Shown here one piece after another: positions 1 through 6,864 of a DNA stretch of 8,775 nucleotides. The notes below the pieces were generated by a model. That model was not told the DNA's origin and made no database searches. It worked only from the letters and a program-made list of their open reading frames with translations. Within the stretch, counting starts at the first letter, position 1. Each line of letters begins with the position of its first letter. This DNA comes from JBDTNQ01 sp039933635 (GTDB lineage Bacteria; Acidobacteriota; Vicinamibacteria; Vicinamibacterales; SCN-69-37). Where the stretch lies: assembly GCA_039933635.1 (NCBI GenBank), contig JBDTNQ010000145.1:1-8775 (forward strand), in the 5' to 3' direction. The position numbers and the translations under genes are program-made.

Positions 1-2951
1 AGCATCGCGCAACTCGCGGTCATGAGCTTGGGCCGCATGCGACCGATGCTCGCCGTCCGCAGTGCCGTGTCAAAGGGCTGGCCTGCCTGCACAAGCGTCC
101 GCGTTTGCGCAATCAGCACAAGGCCATTCTGTACGGCGATGCCAAAAAGACCGATGAACCCTACGGCTGAGGACACATTGAGCGTTTGGTCCAGGAGCAG
201 CATGGCCACGATGCCGCCCACAAACGCGTCAGGCAGGGTCAGCAGGATGACAAAGACCTCGGACACCGATCCGAGTGCCATGAACAGGAGTACAAATACC
301 AAGCCAACGGCGAGGGCCACGGCCACCGTGAGTGCCGTCAGCGCCCGTTGCTGTTGTTCGAACTGCCCGCCGAAATCGACGTAGTAGTTCGTCGGCAACG
401 ACACCGACTGCCGAATCTTGTCGCCGAGCTCACTGACGACCGATCCCAAGTCGCGTCCCGTCACGCTTCCCTCGACGGCTAGCCGCCGAGTGACGTGCTC
501 ACGCCGAATCACGCTTGGCCCGGACGCCATCTCCACGCGCGCGAACTGCGCGACCGGTGCGGAGGCACCCGACGGCAGTCGGACCGCCAGCTGGGCGATC
601 TCGGTCGGACTGGTTCGGAACGGCGCGCCGAGGCGCACAAGCACTCCGTAGTTTCGCTGCCCCTGCCAGAATTCCGAAACCACCTCGCCACCGACTGCGA
701 CGCGTACGAGCTGGGCCACGGCGCCCGCCGTCAGGCCCACCCGAGCCGCGGCTTCTCGATCGATGGATACCTGGAGCTGCGGCACACCGCTCGCATCCTC
801 AACGCGCAGATCGGTGATGCCGCGGACGTGTCGCGCCAGGCCGGCTATCTGGTCGGCGTAGCGGGCGAGCAGATCCAGATCCGGTCCGAACACGCGAACG
901 CTCAGTTCGGCCGGTGTGCCGCCCAGGCCTTCATCAATGCGCATCCCAAGAGGCGTCGTGAAGAGCACCGTCACGCCTGGCACATCGTCGAGGTTCGTGC
1001 GCAGCGTCTCCTCGATCTCGCCGGTGTCGGCGCGCTCAGATGACGGCTTCAACGTCACGAGCACGTCACTGAGCACGTGCGGCATCGGATCCTCCGTCTC
1101 CTCCGACCGGCCGGACCGCCGCGAGACCGACGCCACGCCCTCGGTGTGGCCAATCACGTCTTCCACTTGCTGATTGACCCGATCCACCTGTTCGAGTGAC
1201 GCCTCCGGCGGCAACACGGTCTGAATGAGAAACGCGCCCTCGTCGAGCTCCGGCATGAACTCGGTGCCGACGTAGAACAGGCCAACCACTGCCGGGACGG
1301 TAACCGCGAGCGACAGCACCCGCACAAGCACCGCATGGCGGAAGGCCCAGGAGATTGCCGGAACGTAGGCACGCTTGACCAGTCGAATGACGGCGACGTC
1401 CGACTCGTCAACACCTTCAGCGCCACCCGCGCGACGTGGCGCCGCCTTGAGGAACCATCCACAGAGTGCGGGCACCAATGTCAGCGACAGGAGCAGCGAC
1501 GCCACCATCGCCGAAATGACCGTCAACGCCAGTGGGCGATAGAGGCGGCCTTCGATCCCGGTCATCAGCAGCAGCGGTAAGAAGACCGCCATGATGATCA
1601 GCGTGGCGAAGGCGATGGGTCGGCCGACCTCGGTCGCGGCCTCCAGGACGACGCCGACGCGATCGTCGTCGCCGGCCATCGCCAGCCGATGATGAATGTT
1701 CTCGGTCATGATGATGGCGGCGTCCACGAGAATACCGACCGAAATCGCCAGCCCGCCGAGCGTCATGGTGTTCATGCCGGCACCGAGCCCGCGCATGGCG
1801 ATACCCGCGAGCACGACCGATAGCGGCAACGTGACCGTGACGATGAGCGCGGACCGCCCATCCCCGAGCAGCACGAACAGCACGAGCACGACCAGCACGG
1901 ACCCGACGAGGATCGCGCGTTCCACACTCGTCAGCGCGTGATCGATCAGCTCCGACTGGTCGTACACGGTTCGGAGCCGTATGCCTGCGGGGAGTGTCCG
2001 TTGCGTGTCATCGAGGGCCGCACGAATGGCGCGTGTGACAGCGACCGTATCCGTGCCAAATTGTTTGATCACCCGGCAGCTCACGACGTCGCGGCCGGCG
2101 GCGTGCGCCGAGCCCCGCCGAACGGCCGCGCCCTCCGTGACGCGCGCCACATCGCCGAGGGTGACGGGCGTTCCGGTATGCACGGTGATCACGGAGCGTC
2201 GCAGGTCATCGGCCGAGTGAATGCGCCCGAGACTCCGGACGCTAAATTCTGTCGCGCCGACACTGACAAATCCTCCTGGGGCGTTCTCGTTGCTTTCCCT
2301 GACGGCCTTGAGCACGTCGTCGAGGGTGATTCCGGTGGCCTGCATACGGCCGGGATTCAGTTGGACCTGCAGCTGGCGAAGCTCGCCGCCCAGTCGCTCG
2401 ATCGCGGCGACGCCGGGCACGGCCAGGATGCGATAGCGGACATCGAACTCCGCGAGGTCGCGCAGCGCCATGGGATCTGCGTCACCCTCGACGAGGAACT
2501 CGTAGACCTCATTCAACCGATTGGTCACGCTCGACAGGAGCGGCGCGTCGGTACCGGCCGGAAGCTGCGGCAGGACCTGCGCGAGGCGTTCAGTGACCAA
2601 CTGCCGCGCGCGCCAGTAGTCCATCTCGCTATCGAACTCGACGGTGACCTGTGAGACACCCATCTGCGTCGTCGATCGGATGTGTTGGACGCCCGGCAGG
2701 CCGTTGAGCGAGCTCTCGACTGGGAGCGTGACCGACAGCTCCAGTTCCTCCGGCGCCATCGAGGCGTTCTGGGTAATCACGTTGAACACTGGGACGGTCA
2801 GGTCTGGGAAGACATCCGTTGAGAGGCGCAGGTACGACACGATCCCGAGCCCGATGCCGAGACCAAGCAGCATCAGGACGAGCCCGCGCTGGCGAAATGA
2901 TGCGCTGATGACGCCGCGAAGGAGCGTCCCTGGTTTCGGGGCGCTACTCAC
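1..2951 (-). CDS. Heavy-metal-type RND efflux pump, CzcA/CusA family (C-terminus outside window)
   Basis: Inner-membrane proton-driven pump of a tripartite efflux complex, expected to export metal cations through the adaptor and outer-membrane channel encoded just upstream. The frame is open without interruption for 983 codons to the window edge; family members are about 1,040 residues, so only some 50-60 are missing. After an N-terminal membrane helix come the first periplasmic loop, a TM block with the heavy-metal RND signature (VDAA at 409-412, TEN at 416-418), the second periplasmic loop (about 560-880) and the start of the second TM block. D410 and E417 match the intramembrane acidic residues D408 and E415 of CzcA, but the CzcA D402 position is Ser404, as in CusA-like pumps, which also lack it. 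The three CusA methionines (573, 623, 672) align with Gln577, Leu627 and Glu674, so copper/silver specificity is not supported. The start is the second of two tandem GTG codons, 5 nt after AAGGAGG. It overlaps the adaptor gene by 8 bases. Substrate unknown. Confidence 0.93.
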   Translation of the reverse strand, partial: MSSAPKPGTLLRGVISASFRQRGLVLMLLGLGIGLGIVSYLRLSTDVFPDLTVPVFNVITQNASMAPEELELSVTLPVESSLNGLPGVQHIRSTTQMGVSQVTVEFDSEMDYWRARQLVTERLAQVLPQLPAGTDAPLLSSVTNRLNEVYEFLVEGDADPMALRDLAEFDVRYRILAVPGVAAIERLGGELRQLQVQLNPGRMQATGITLDDVLKAVRESNENAPGGFVSVGATEFSVRSLGRIHSADDLRRSVITVHTGTPVTLGDVARVTEGAAVRRGSAHAAGRDVVSCRVIKQFGTDTVAVTRAIRAALDDTQRTLPAGIRLRTVYDQSELIDHALTSVERAILVGSVLVVLVLFVLLGDGRSALIVTVTLPLSVVLAGIAMRGLGAGMNTMTLGGLAISVGILVDAAIIMTENIHHRLAMAGDDDRVGVVLEAATEVGRPIAFATLIIMAVFLPLLLMTGIEGRLYRPLALTVISAMVASLLLSLTLVPALCGWFLKAAPRRAGGAEGVDESDVAVIRLVKRAYVPAISWAFRHAVLVRVLSLAVTVPAVVGLFYVGTEFMPELDEGAFLIQTVLPPEASLEQVDRVNQQVEDVIGHTEGVASVSRRSGRSEETEDPMPHVLSDVLVTLKPSSERADTGEIEETLRTNLDDVPGVTVLFTTPLGMRIDEGLGGTPAELSVRVFGPDLDLLARYADQIAGLARHVRGITDLRVEDASGVPQLQVSIDREAAARVGLTAGAVAQLVRVAVGGEVVSEFWQGQRNYGVLVRLGAPFRTSPTEIAQLAVRLPSGASAPVAQFARVEMASGPSVIRREHVTRRLAVEGSVTGRDLGSVVSELGDKIRQSVSLPTNYYVDFGGQFEQQQRALTALTVAVALAVGLVFVLLFMALGSVSEVFVILLTLPDAFVGGIVAMLLLDQTLNVSSAVGFIGLFGIAVQNGLVLIAQTRTLVQAGQPFDTALRTASIGRMRPKLMTASCAM

Positions 2952-4146
2952 CACCGCCTCCTTCCCCACGGACCGCCTGCGATTTCAGGGTGAAACTTCC
3001 GGCCGTGACGATTCTTTCTCCTGATGTGAGGCCGCTCAGGACTTCGACCATGTCCCCGGCGGACTGGCCAATCGTGACTTCTCGAACGCGGTACTCACCC
3101 TCGGTGCCCGCGGTGAAGACGACGGTCTTGCCGTGCAGTTCCTGAACCGCGACGCGGGGGACGAGGATGGGATGCGTCTCACCGGCTCGCGCGGCACTCG
3201 TCTGCACCGACGCGCGGGCGAACATGCCGGGCTTCAGCCGCTCGCCGGGATTCGGCACGTCCACGCGCACATCCACCGAGCGCGTGTCAGGTGAGACGAC
3301 GGCCGCGACGTAGGAGACCCGGCCGCTGACCGGCTGATCGGGAAGCGCATCAACGGAGATATTCAAGGGATCTCCAAGATGAATCTTCGACACCACGGTC
3401 TCCGGGACTTTTGCGACAAGCCAGAGCGTCGACAGGTCGGCAATCGAAAAGAGCACGTCCTCGGAACCGACAGAGGCGCCAAGTGTGGCATGGCGATCGA
3501 TGATCGTTCCCGCGATCGGCGCGCGAAGCGTGAACAGCATCGGACCTGGGCTGATATTCTTTACTTGCGCGGGCGTCAGCCCGAGCCTGCGAAGCCGCGT
3601 CTCGGCTGCCTGCACGTCGGCAGAGGCCCTCGTCAAGTCAGCCTCCGCGGCGATGACCTCCCGTTCCGCGGAGATGTGCTTGGCAAAGAGATCGCGCTCT
3701 CGCGCGGCGGTGCGCTGCGCGGCATCGACGACGGCATTCGCGCTGATGTAGGCCGCCGTCGCGGCGCCGACATCGGGACTGTCGATGCTGGCCAGTGAGG
3801 CGTCTACGGCCACACGCTGTCCAAGTGAACCGCCCACCTGGGCGATGCGTCCTGGCACGCGAGCGCTGACGTTCGCGAGGCGCTCGCCATTGACCTGTAG
3901 TTCGGCCGAGGCGAGGACGACCGCTGCCAGTGATCCCGGCCGGGCGGTGTCCAGCTGGATTCCAGCGCGCGCTCGTGCGGCGTCAGACAAACGCACCAGG
4001 CCCTCCTCGGCCTTGGCGCCCGGCGTCGTCTCTACTGCGGGTGTCTTCTGATCCCCGTCTACAGAGCTGCGGCAACCCATGGTGGCGATCACGCCCACGA
4101 TGGCGAACACGAGCGCTTGGTAACGGCCGGCAAGTGTGTTGTGCAT
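2944..4146 (-). CDS. Periplasmic adaptor (membrane fusion) protein of the RND system, CzcB/CusB/HlyD family
   Basis: A 400-residue membrane fusion protein that should bridge the RND pump and the outer-membrane channel. The N-terminus is a hydrophobic export segment ending at Cys25 (T-M-G-C), an imperfect lipobox, so lipid anchoring is likely but not certain. The first barrel-sandwich (lipoyl) half lies near residues 93-125. An Ala/Arg/Glu-rich alpha-hairpin follows (about 125-190), then the second lipoyl half with the typical APIAG segment (near 205-225), a beta-barrel domain and a membrane-proximal domain. The C-terminus ends in a Gly-rich tail. No Met-rich N-terminal copper site like that of CusB and no fused CusF-like domain are visible. 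The chosen ATG has AAAGGA six bases upstream and begins 10 bases after the channel gene's stop. The frame stays open upstream to 4557, but only antisense to nothing and inside the channel gene, and the lipoprotein signal fixes the start. Confidence 0.93.
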   Translation of the reverse strand: MHNTLAGRYQALVFAIVGVIATMGCRSSVDGDQKTPAVETTPGAKAEEGLVRLSDAARARAGIQLDTARPGSLAAVVLASAELQVNGERLANVSARVPGRIAQVGGSLGQRVAVDASLASIDSPDVGAATAAYISANAVVDAAQRTAARERDLFAKHISAEREVIAAEADLTRASADVQAAETRLRRLGLTPAQVKNISPGPMLFTLRAPIAGTIIDRHATLGASVGSEDVLFSIADLSTLWLVAKVPETVVSKIHLGDPLNISVDALPDQPVSGRVSYVAAVVSPDTRSVDVRVDVPNPGERLKPGMFARASVQTSAARAGETHPILVPRVAVQELHGKTVVFTAGTEGEYRVREVTIGQSAGDMVEVLSGLTSGERIVTAGSFTLKSQAVRGEGGGGE

Positions 4147-4156
4147 GGCGTGTCCT

Positions 4157-5377
4157 TTACTGACGAAAGGCCGTAGCTCGGCGAAGCTCGGTGGCGGCCA
4201 GCGCGAGAGCGAGTTGCGCATCGAGCGCGTCCCGACGCGTCGCAAACGCTTCACGTCGAATAACCAGCAGATCCACGAAGCTGATCTTGCCCGCCCGATA
4301 ACTCTCGGCAGCCAGTTGTTCGTTATCTTCGAGTGACGGCAGGCCCTGGGCCGTGAGGACCGCCGCCGCGTCCCTGGCGGCGGCGTATTCCGCGTACAGA
4401 CTGTGAAACCGTGTGGCGGAAATGCGAGCATCGGCGTCGCGCTCAGTTTCCGCCAGCTGAATCCGCGCCGCGGCCGACGCGACTGCTCCGGTGTTGTGTT
4501 GAAAGAAGGGCAGTGTGATGCCGACGCGTGCGCCGACGACGGAGTCTCCGCCCTCACGTTTGAATCCGGCGCCGGCCAACAGATCGGGGCGACGGCCGGC
4601 CTGGGCCAGGCGCCAATCCGATTGCGCCTGGCTCACGGCGGCGGTGAGCGCCCGCCCTTCCGGACGCGAGGCCAGTGCGCTCACGAGCTGGTCGAGCCGC
4701 AGATCCGCGGACGCTGGCCAGTCGCCTTGGATCACCAGAGCCTCCGCCGCTGGGAGTGCGAGCACCTCCCGGAGTTCGCCCTGCGCGCGTTCGACGAGTC
4801 CGTTGACGGCGAGTCGGTCTCGCTCGGCGCGCGCCTTTTCAATGCGCGCCACGTTGACGTCGAGGAGCGCAATGTCGCCCGCTTGATACCTGGTCTCCGT
4901 GGCGGCGATCATGTCGCCGGCGAGAGAGGCCGCCTGCTCCGCCAGGACGCGCAAGCGCTCAGCATGAAGCGCTCGGAAGAAGGCCGCCGTGGCGTTGGCC
5001 CGCGCATCCAATTGCGCCGCTTCGATCTCAGCCTGACGGGCATCGATGCCGGCGGTGGCGATCGCGATTCGAAAGTTCCGCTGGCCGGCCAGTTCGAATC
5101 GCTGGAGGACAGAGACTTCGGCGTCGAACGTGACGAGGGACGGCTGCAACCGCGGTCCGGCGAATAACTCAAGCTCCGGATTACTCGCGAAATGCGCTTG
5201 CGCGGTCGTCAGGAGTCCGCGCGCTTCTGCTTCGCGCGCTCGTGCGACCGCGACGTCAGGGTGCTGGCTCATCGCAAGATCGACGGCACGGTCGAGCGTG
5301 AGGACCGTCTGGGCGCTGGTGGGTTGTGCGACGGCCAACCCGCCGGCGAGCCAGATCACTGCAAGCTTGTGACTCAT
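4157..5377 (-). CDS. Outer-membrane efflux channel, TolC/CzcC/CusC family
   Basis: A 406-residue outer-membrane factor that should form the trimeric exit duct of the efflux complex. An N-terminal signal peptide (Lys4, hydrophobic core, A-Q-P-T-S-A before Gln23) is followed by two outer-membrane-efflux-protein repeats. Each starts with a long helical stretch rich in Ala, Arg and Glu. The conserved channel landmarks QHPDVAVARA near residue 40, GDIALLDVN in the first repeat and GKISFVDLLVIRRE near the C-terminus are visible. No lipobox Cys is present, unlike many CusC proteins, so it resembles CzcC. The ATG at 5377 has GAAGGA six bases upstream; an in-frame extension to 5434 lacks such support and would bury the signal peptide. 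It is first of the channel-adaptor-pump set and is preceded by a 122-base gap containing a strong stem-loop. Metal specificity cannot be read from this subunit. Confidence 0.93.
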   Translation of the reverse strand: MSHKLAVIWLAGGLAVAQPTSAQTVLTLDRAVDLAMSQHPDVAVARAREAEARGLLTTAQAHFASNPELELFAGPRLQPSLVTFDAEVSVLQRFELAGQRNFRIAIATAGIDARQAEIEAAQLDARANATAAFFRALHAERLRVLAEQAASLAGDMIAATETRYQAGDIALLDVNVARIEKARAERDRLAVNGLVERAQGELREVLALPAAEALVIQGDWPASADLRLDQLVSALASRPEGRALTAAVSQAQSDWRLAQAGRRPDLLAGAGFKREGGDSVVGARVGITLPFFQHNTGAVASAAARIQLAETERDADARISATRFHSLYAEYAAARDAAAVLTAQGLPSLEDNEQLAAESYRAGKISFVDLLVIRREAFATRRDALDAQLALALAATELRRATAFRQ

Positions 5378-5428
5378 GAGGCGTCCTTCAAACGCGGAAG
5401 AGATCGGGATGTGTACCCAACGGCGCGA

Positions 5429-5471
5429 CGACATCGCGCGTCACCGAAGGGATCTCCCCTCGGCGATGTCG
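5429..5471 (-). other. Long stem-loop between the Cys-rich gene and the channel gene
   Basis: In the minus-strand transcript, CGACAUCG (5471-5464) is followed at once by CCGAGGGG (5463-5456), the loop AGAU, CCCUUCGG (5451-5444), a seven-base bulge (5443-5437) and CGAUGUCG (5436-5429). This gives 8 inner pairs, one of them G-U, plus 8 outer pairs. The G-U pair is a mismatch on the plus strand, which favours an RNA structure in the efflux-operon direction over a DNA operator. No U-run follows, so it is not a classical intrinsic terminator. It could act in mRNA stability, processing or attenuation ahead of the channel gene, whose start lies about 52 bases downstream. Confidence 0.5.
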
Positions 5472-5499
5472 GGACCATTCGTGAATGTCTGACGGAGCG

Positions 5500-5784
5500 C
5501 TACCCGATGCGAGGAGGGTGGTAGACCGAAGGCTGGGATCGAAAGACCGGGAGTCTCGCCGAAACGACGTGAATCGTGTCCACGACCGTTGCGTTGACCA
5601 TCAACGGCGCGGCCTCAGGCACGACGAGGGCTGCCGCGCAAAAGACGCAGTCGGACGTGTGATGGCACACATCGGAGGCCGGGGCCGGCCACTTCTCCCG
5701 GCACCCGTCTGGACACCAGACGTTGTCGATGCTCGCGAGCGTCGCGAATGCCACGACAAGACCGATCGCCACAATCCGCACCAC
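5500..5784 (-). CDS. Small exported Cys-rich protein next to metal efflux genes
   Basis: I do not recognise a named family. From the GTG at 5784 the product is 94 residues: a short hydrophobic export segment (residues 4-19), then a Cys/His cluster W-C-P-D-G-C (Cys24, Cys28), C-H-H (Cys40, His41, His42) and C-V-F-C (Cys46, Cys49), then a variable C-terminal tail. Five Cys and two His in 26 residues suggest periplasmic metal binding or disulfides. Small exported proteins with CPDGC...CxxC patterns are, from memory, a recurring companion of CzcCBA-type operons, which fits its place 122 bases before the channel gene. The start is uncertain: in-frame GTG codons also occur at 5781, 5820 (106 residues) and 5856 (118 residues), and none has a good ribosome-binding site. 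The 5784 start would be nearly leaderless if the TATACT box at 5797-5792 is a -10 element. The coding claim rests on the signal-like segment and the clustered cysteines. Confidence 0.65.
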   Translation of the reverse strand: MVRIVAIGLVVAFATLASIDNVWCPDGCREKWPAPASDVCHHTSDCVFCAAALVVPEAAPLMVNATVVDTIHVVSARLPVFRSQPSVYHPPRIG

Positions 5785-5791
5785 GATGCGG

Positions 5792-5820
5792 AGTATACCG
5801 CCGCGAACATCGCTCGGCAC
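5792..5820 (-). promoter_or_regulatory. Possible sigma70-type promoter for the Cys-rich gene and efflux operon
   Basis: TATACT at 5797-5792 matches the housekeeping -10 consensus at five of six positions in an otherwise very GC-rich context. Seventeen bases upstream is GTGCCG (5820-5815), which matches TTGACA at only three positions. Transcription would start near 5785. A metalloregulator-style long spacer is not apparent. The call rests mainly on the -10 box. Confidence 0.3.
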
Positions 5821-5822
5821 GT

Positions 5823-5846
5823 GGGTGGGATTTCCACCCGCGCGGG
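5823..5846. repeat. Two overlapping inverted repeats after the anti-sigma gene
   Basis: GGGTGG (5823-5828) and CCACCC (5834-5839) form a 6-bp stem around a five-base loop. The 10-base palindrome CCCGCGCGGG (5837-5846) overlaps its right arm. They lie between the anti-sigma stop codon and the possible TATACT box. No T-run follows on either strand, so they could be a weak or Rho-assisted transcript end or an operator. Short GC-rich dyads are common by chance in DNA like this. Confidence 0.3.
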
Positions 5847-5879
5847 TTGCGAACACGCCACGGACACGCGTACCCCGCC

Positions 5880-6119
5880 CTACGACTCCGAACGCTCGAT
5901 CCGCCGCAACGCGCGCGCCTCCAGGTCCTTCGGCGCCTCCTGTTCGGCCGTGCGACTGAGCGCCCGGCCCCAGGTGCCCATGGCCTCAAGTCCCGCTTTG
6001 AAGGCTGAGCACTTGTCGCACATCAATAGATGAAGGCGAACCCCGAGCCGACGAGACCAGGATGCGCTCGCCAGGTCGCCGTGCGAGAGCAGCGTCGAGA
6101 CCTGTTTGCACGTCATCAT
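5880..6119 (-). CDS. Soluble zinc-binding anti-sigma factor (zf-HC2/ZAS type)
   Basis: A 79-residue protein expected to bind and silence the ECF sigma factor encoded immediately upstream. Cys4 and the H-L-L-M-C-D-K-C segment (His30, Cys34, Cys37) make up the Cys...His-x3-Cys-x2-Cys zinc ligand set of the ZAS anti-sigma family (RsrA, ChrR and relatives). The rest is a short amphipathic C-terminal helix with no transmembrane segment and no fused sensor domain. It is therefore cytoplasmic, and the zinc/thiol centre itself is the likely sensor, responding to metal or thiol oxidation; this is inferred from the family. Its ATG overlaps the sigma stop codon (ATGA), and GGTGGAG lies nine bases upstream within the sigma gene, so the two are translationally coupled. 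A second ATG follows immediately and could be the real start. Confidence 0.85.
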   Translation of the reverse strand: MMTCKQVSTLLSHGDLASASWSRRLGVRLHLLMCDKCSAFKAGLEAMGTWGRALSRTAEQEAPKDLEARALRRIERSES

Positions 6120-6697
6120 GGCGCTGGACTCCACCCTTTCTTCTCGAGGCACTGCTGCAGCCTCAGGCGTGCCCGATGAAAGAGCACGCCCACGTGAGTG
6201 ACCGACCGGCCGAGCACGTCACTGACGTCGGCCGCCGGCAGTTCCTCGATTTGGCGCAAGTGAAACACCTCGCGCTGCAGTGAGGGGAGATCGTCCAAAC
6301 AGCCTCGCAGCGCCTCGGTCATCTGCGCCGACGCGGCCAGCCGATCCGGCGCCACGGGCGGGCGAATCCAATTGCCCGTGGCGTCGAACCTGGCTTCGAA
6401 GGATTCGTCAATCGGATCGCTCATGTCGTCACGGACCGCGGCTCGCCGCTGCTCCTGCACCTTGTGGTGGAGAATGCCGAACAGCCACGTGCTGATCTCA
6501 GACCGCCCTTCGAAGCGATCGAGCGTGTGCAGAAAGGTCACGAACACGTCCTGCATCAGATCCTCCGCGCGGTCGCTCGAGAACCCCATGCCGCGCGCGG
6601 CCCGGTACAGCCGCCGGGCATTCTCGTCGACGACAGTGCGCAGCGCTGCCGCGTCGCGACGACGAAGGCTGGCGACGAGATCGGTGCGACCAGGCAC
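6116..6697 (-). CDS. ECF-type (sigma70 family) RNA polymerase sigma factor
   Basis: A 193-residue alternative sigma factor. Region 2 spans about residues 26-80, with EDLMQDVFVTF (45-55) and RFEGRSEISTWLFGIL (61-76), the core-binding and -10-melting segments. Region 4 occupies the last 60 residues, with LDDLPSLQREVF followed by the helix-turn-helix around DVSDVLGRSVTHVGVLFHRAR that reads -35 elements. Region 3 is missing, as in all ECF sigma factors. The GTG at 6697 is preferred over the longer frames starting at ATG 6769 or GTG 6796. The extra N-terminal residues do not look like sigma sequence, and ATG 6769 lies inside the TGTAATGTC promoter-like element, upstream of the expected transcript start. 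Only a weak GATGG precedes the GTG. The gene heads a unit with its anti-sigma partner and is probably self-activated. Confidence 0.88.
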   Translation of the reverse strand: MPGRTDLVASLRRRDAAALRTVVDENARRLYRAARGMGFSSDRAEDLMQDVFVTFLHTLDRFEGRSEISTWLFGILHHKVQEQRRAAVRDDMSDPIDESFEARFDATGNWIRPPVAPDRLAASAQMTEALRGCLDDLPSLQREVFHLRQIEELPAADVSDVLGRSVTHVGVLFHRARLRLQQCLEKKGWSPAP

Positions 6698-6743
6698 AGC
6701 GCCATCATAAAGGGTGCGGTGGCCTGCTCGCCCCCACTCGAAT

Positions 6744-6773
6744 GTGAGTGACGGCCGGCGGCGCGACATTACA
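6744..6773 (-). promoter_or_regulatory. ECF-type promoter of the sigma/anti-sigma unit
   Basis: TGTAATGTC (6773-6765), 14 bases, CACTCAC (6750-6744) on the minus strand, equivalent to TGTAAT-N17-CACTCA. The identical two blocks with the same spacing occur on the other strand at 6865-6894. A shared CGCC after the first block raises the identity to 20 of 30 positions. The expected transcript start is near 6737, about 40 bases before the sigma GTG. Reading by the adjacent ECF sigma factor is inferred. Confidence 0.7.
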
Positions 6774-6847
6774 GGTTGTGGCACGCCCGGGTACACGGGG
6801 GCGAATCGGGCCTGTCCACGAACGTACAGCGGCCAGCGGTGGCGGCG

Positions 6848-6864
6848 CCCACGATCCTCGTGGG
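6848..6864. repeat. Perfect 7-bp inverted repeat touching the plus-strand promoter
   Basis: CCCACGA (6848-6854), spacer TCC, TCGTGGG (6858-6864). The right arm ends directly against the T of TGTAATGTC at 6865, so a protein bound here would touch the -35 region of the plus-strand promoter. It has no counterpart at the minus-strand promoter. It could be an operator or a chance dyad. Confidence 0.4.

Noticed and set aside
1938..2654. A 238-codon plus-strand open frame opposite the RND pump gene, and many similar long antisense frames
   Set aside because: Typical shadow frames of GC-rich coding DNA; the minus strand encodes an uninterrupted, clearly recognisable pump here.
4147..4557. Upstream in-frame extension of the adaptor gene (137 extra codons)
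   Set aside because: It lies within the channel gene on the same strand, has no ribosome-binding site and would bury the adaptor's export signal; ATG 4146 has AAAGGA and a lipoprotein-like start.
1..5377. Naming the tripartite system cusCBA (copper/silver)
   Set aside because: The pump lacks the three CusA methionines, the adaptor lacks a Met-rich copper site and the channel lacks a lipobox, so metal specificity is left open.
6194..6223. A possible third ECF element inside the sigma gene: CACTCAC on the minus strand with a first block 14 bases away
   Set aside because: The first block (AGTGACGTG) matches TGTAATGTC at only 5 of 9 positions and lies in conserved sigma coding sequence.
6770..6847. 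Short GC palindromes such as the CCCGGG region near 6787
   Set aside because: Too short to separate from chance in this GC-rich intergenic DNA.
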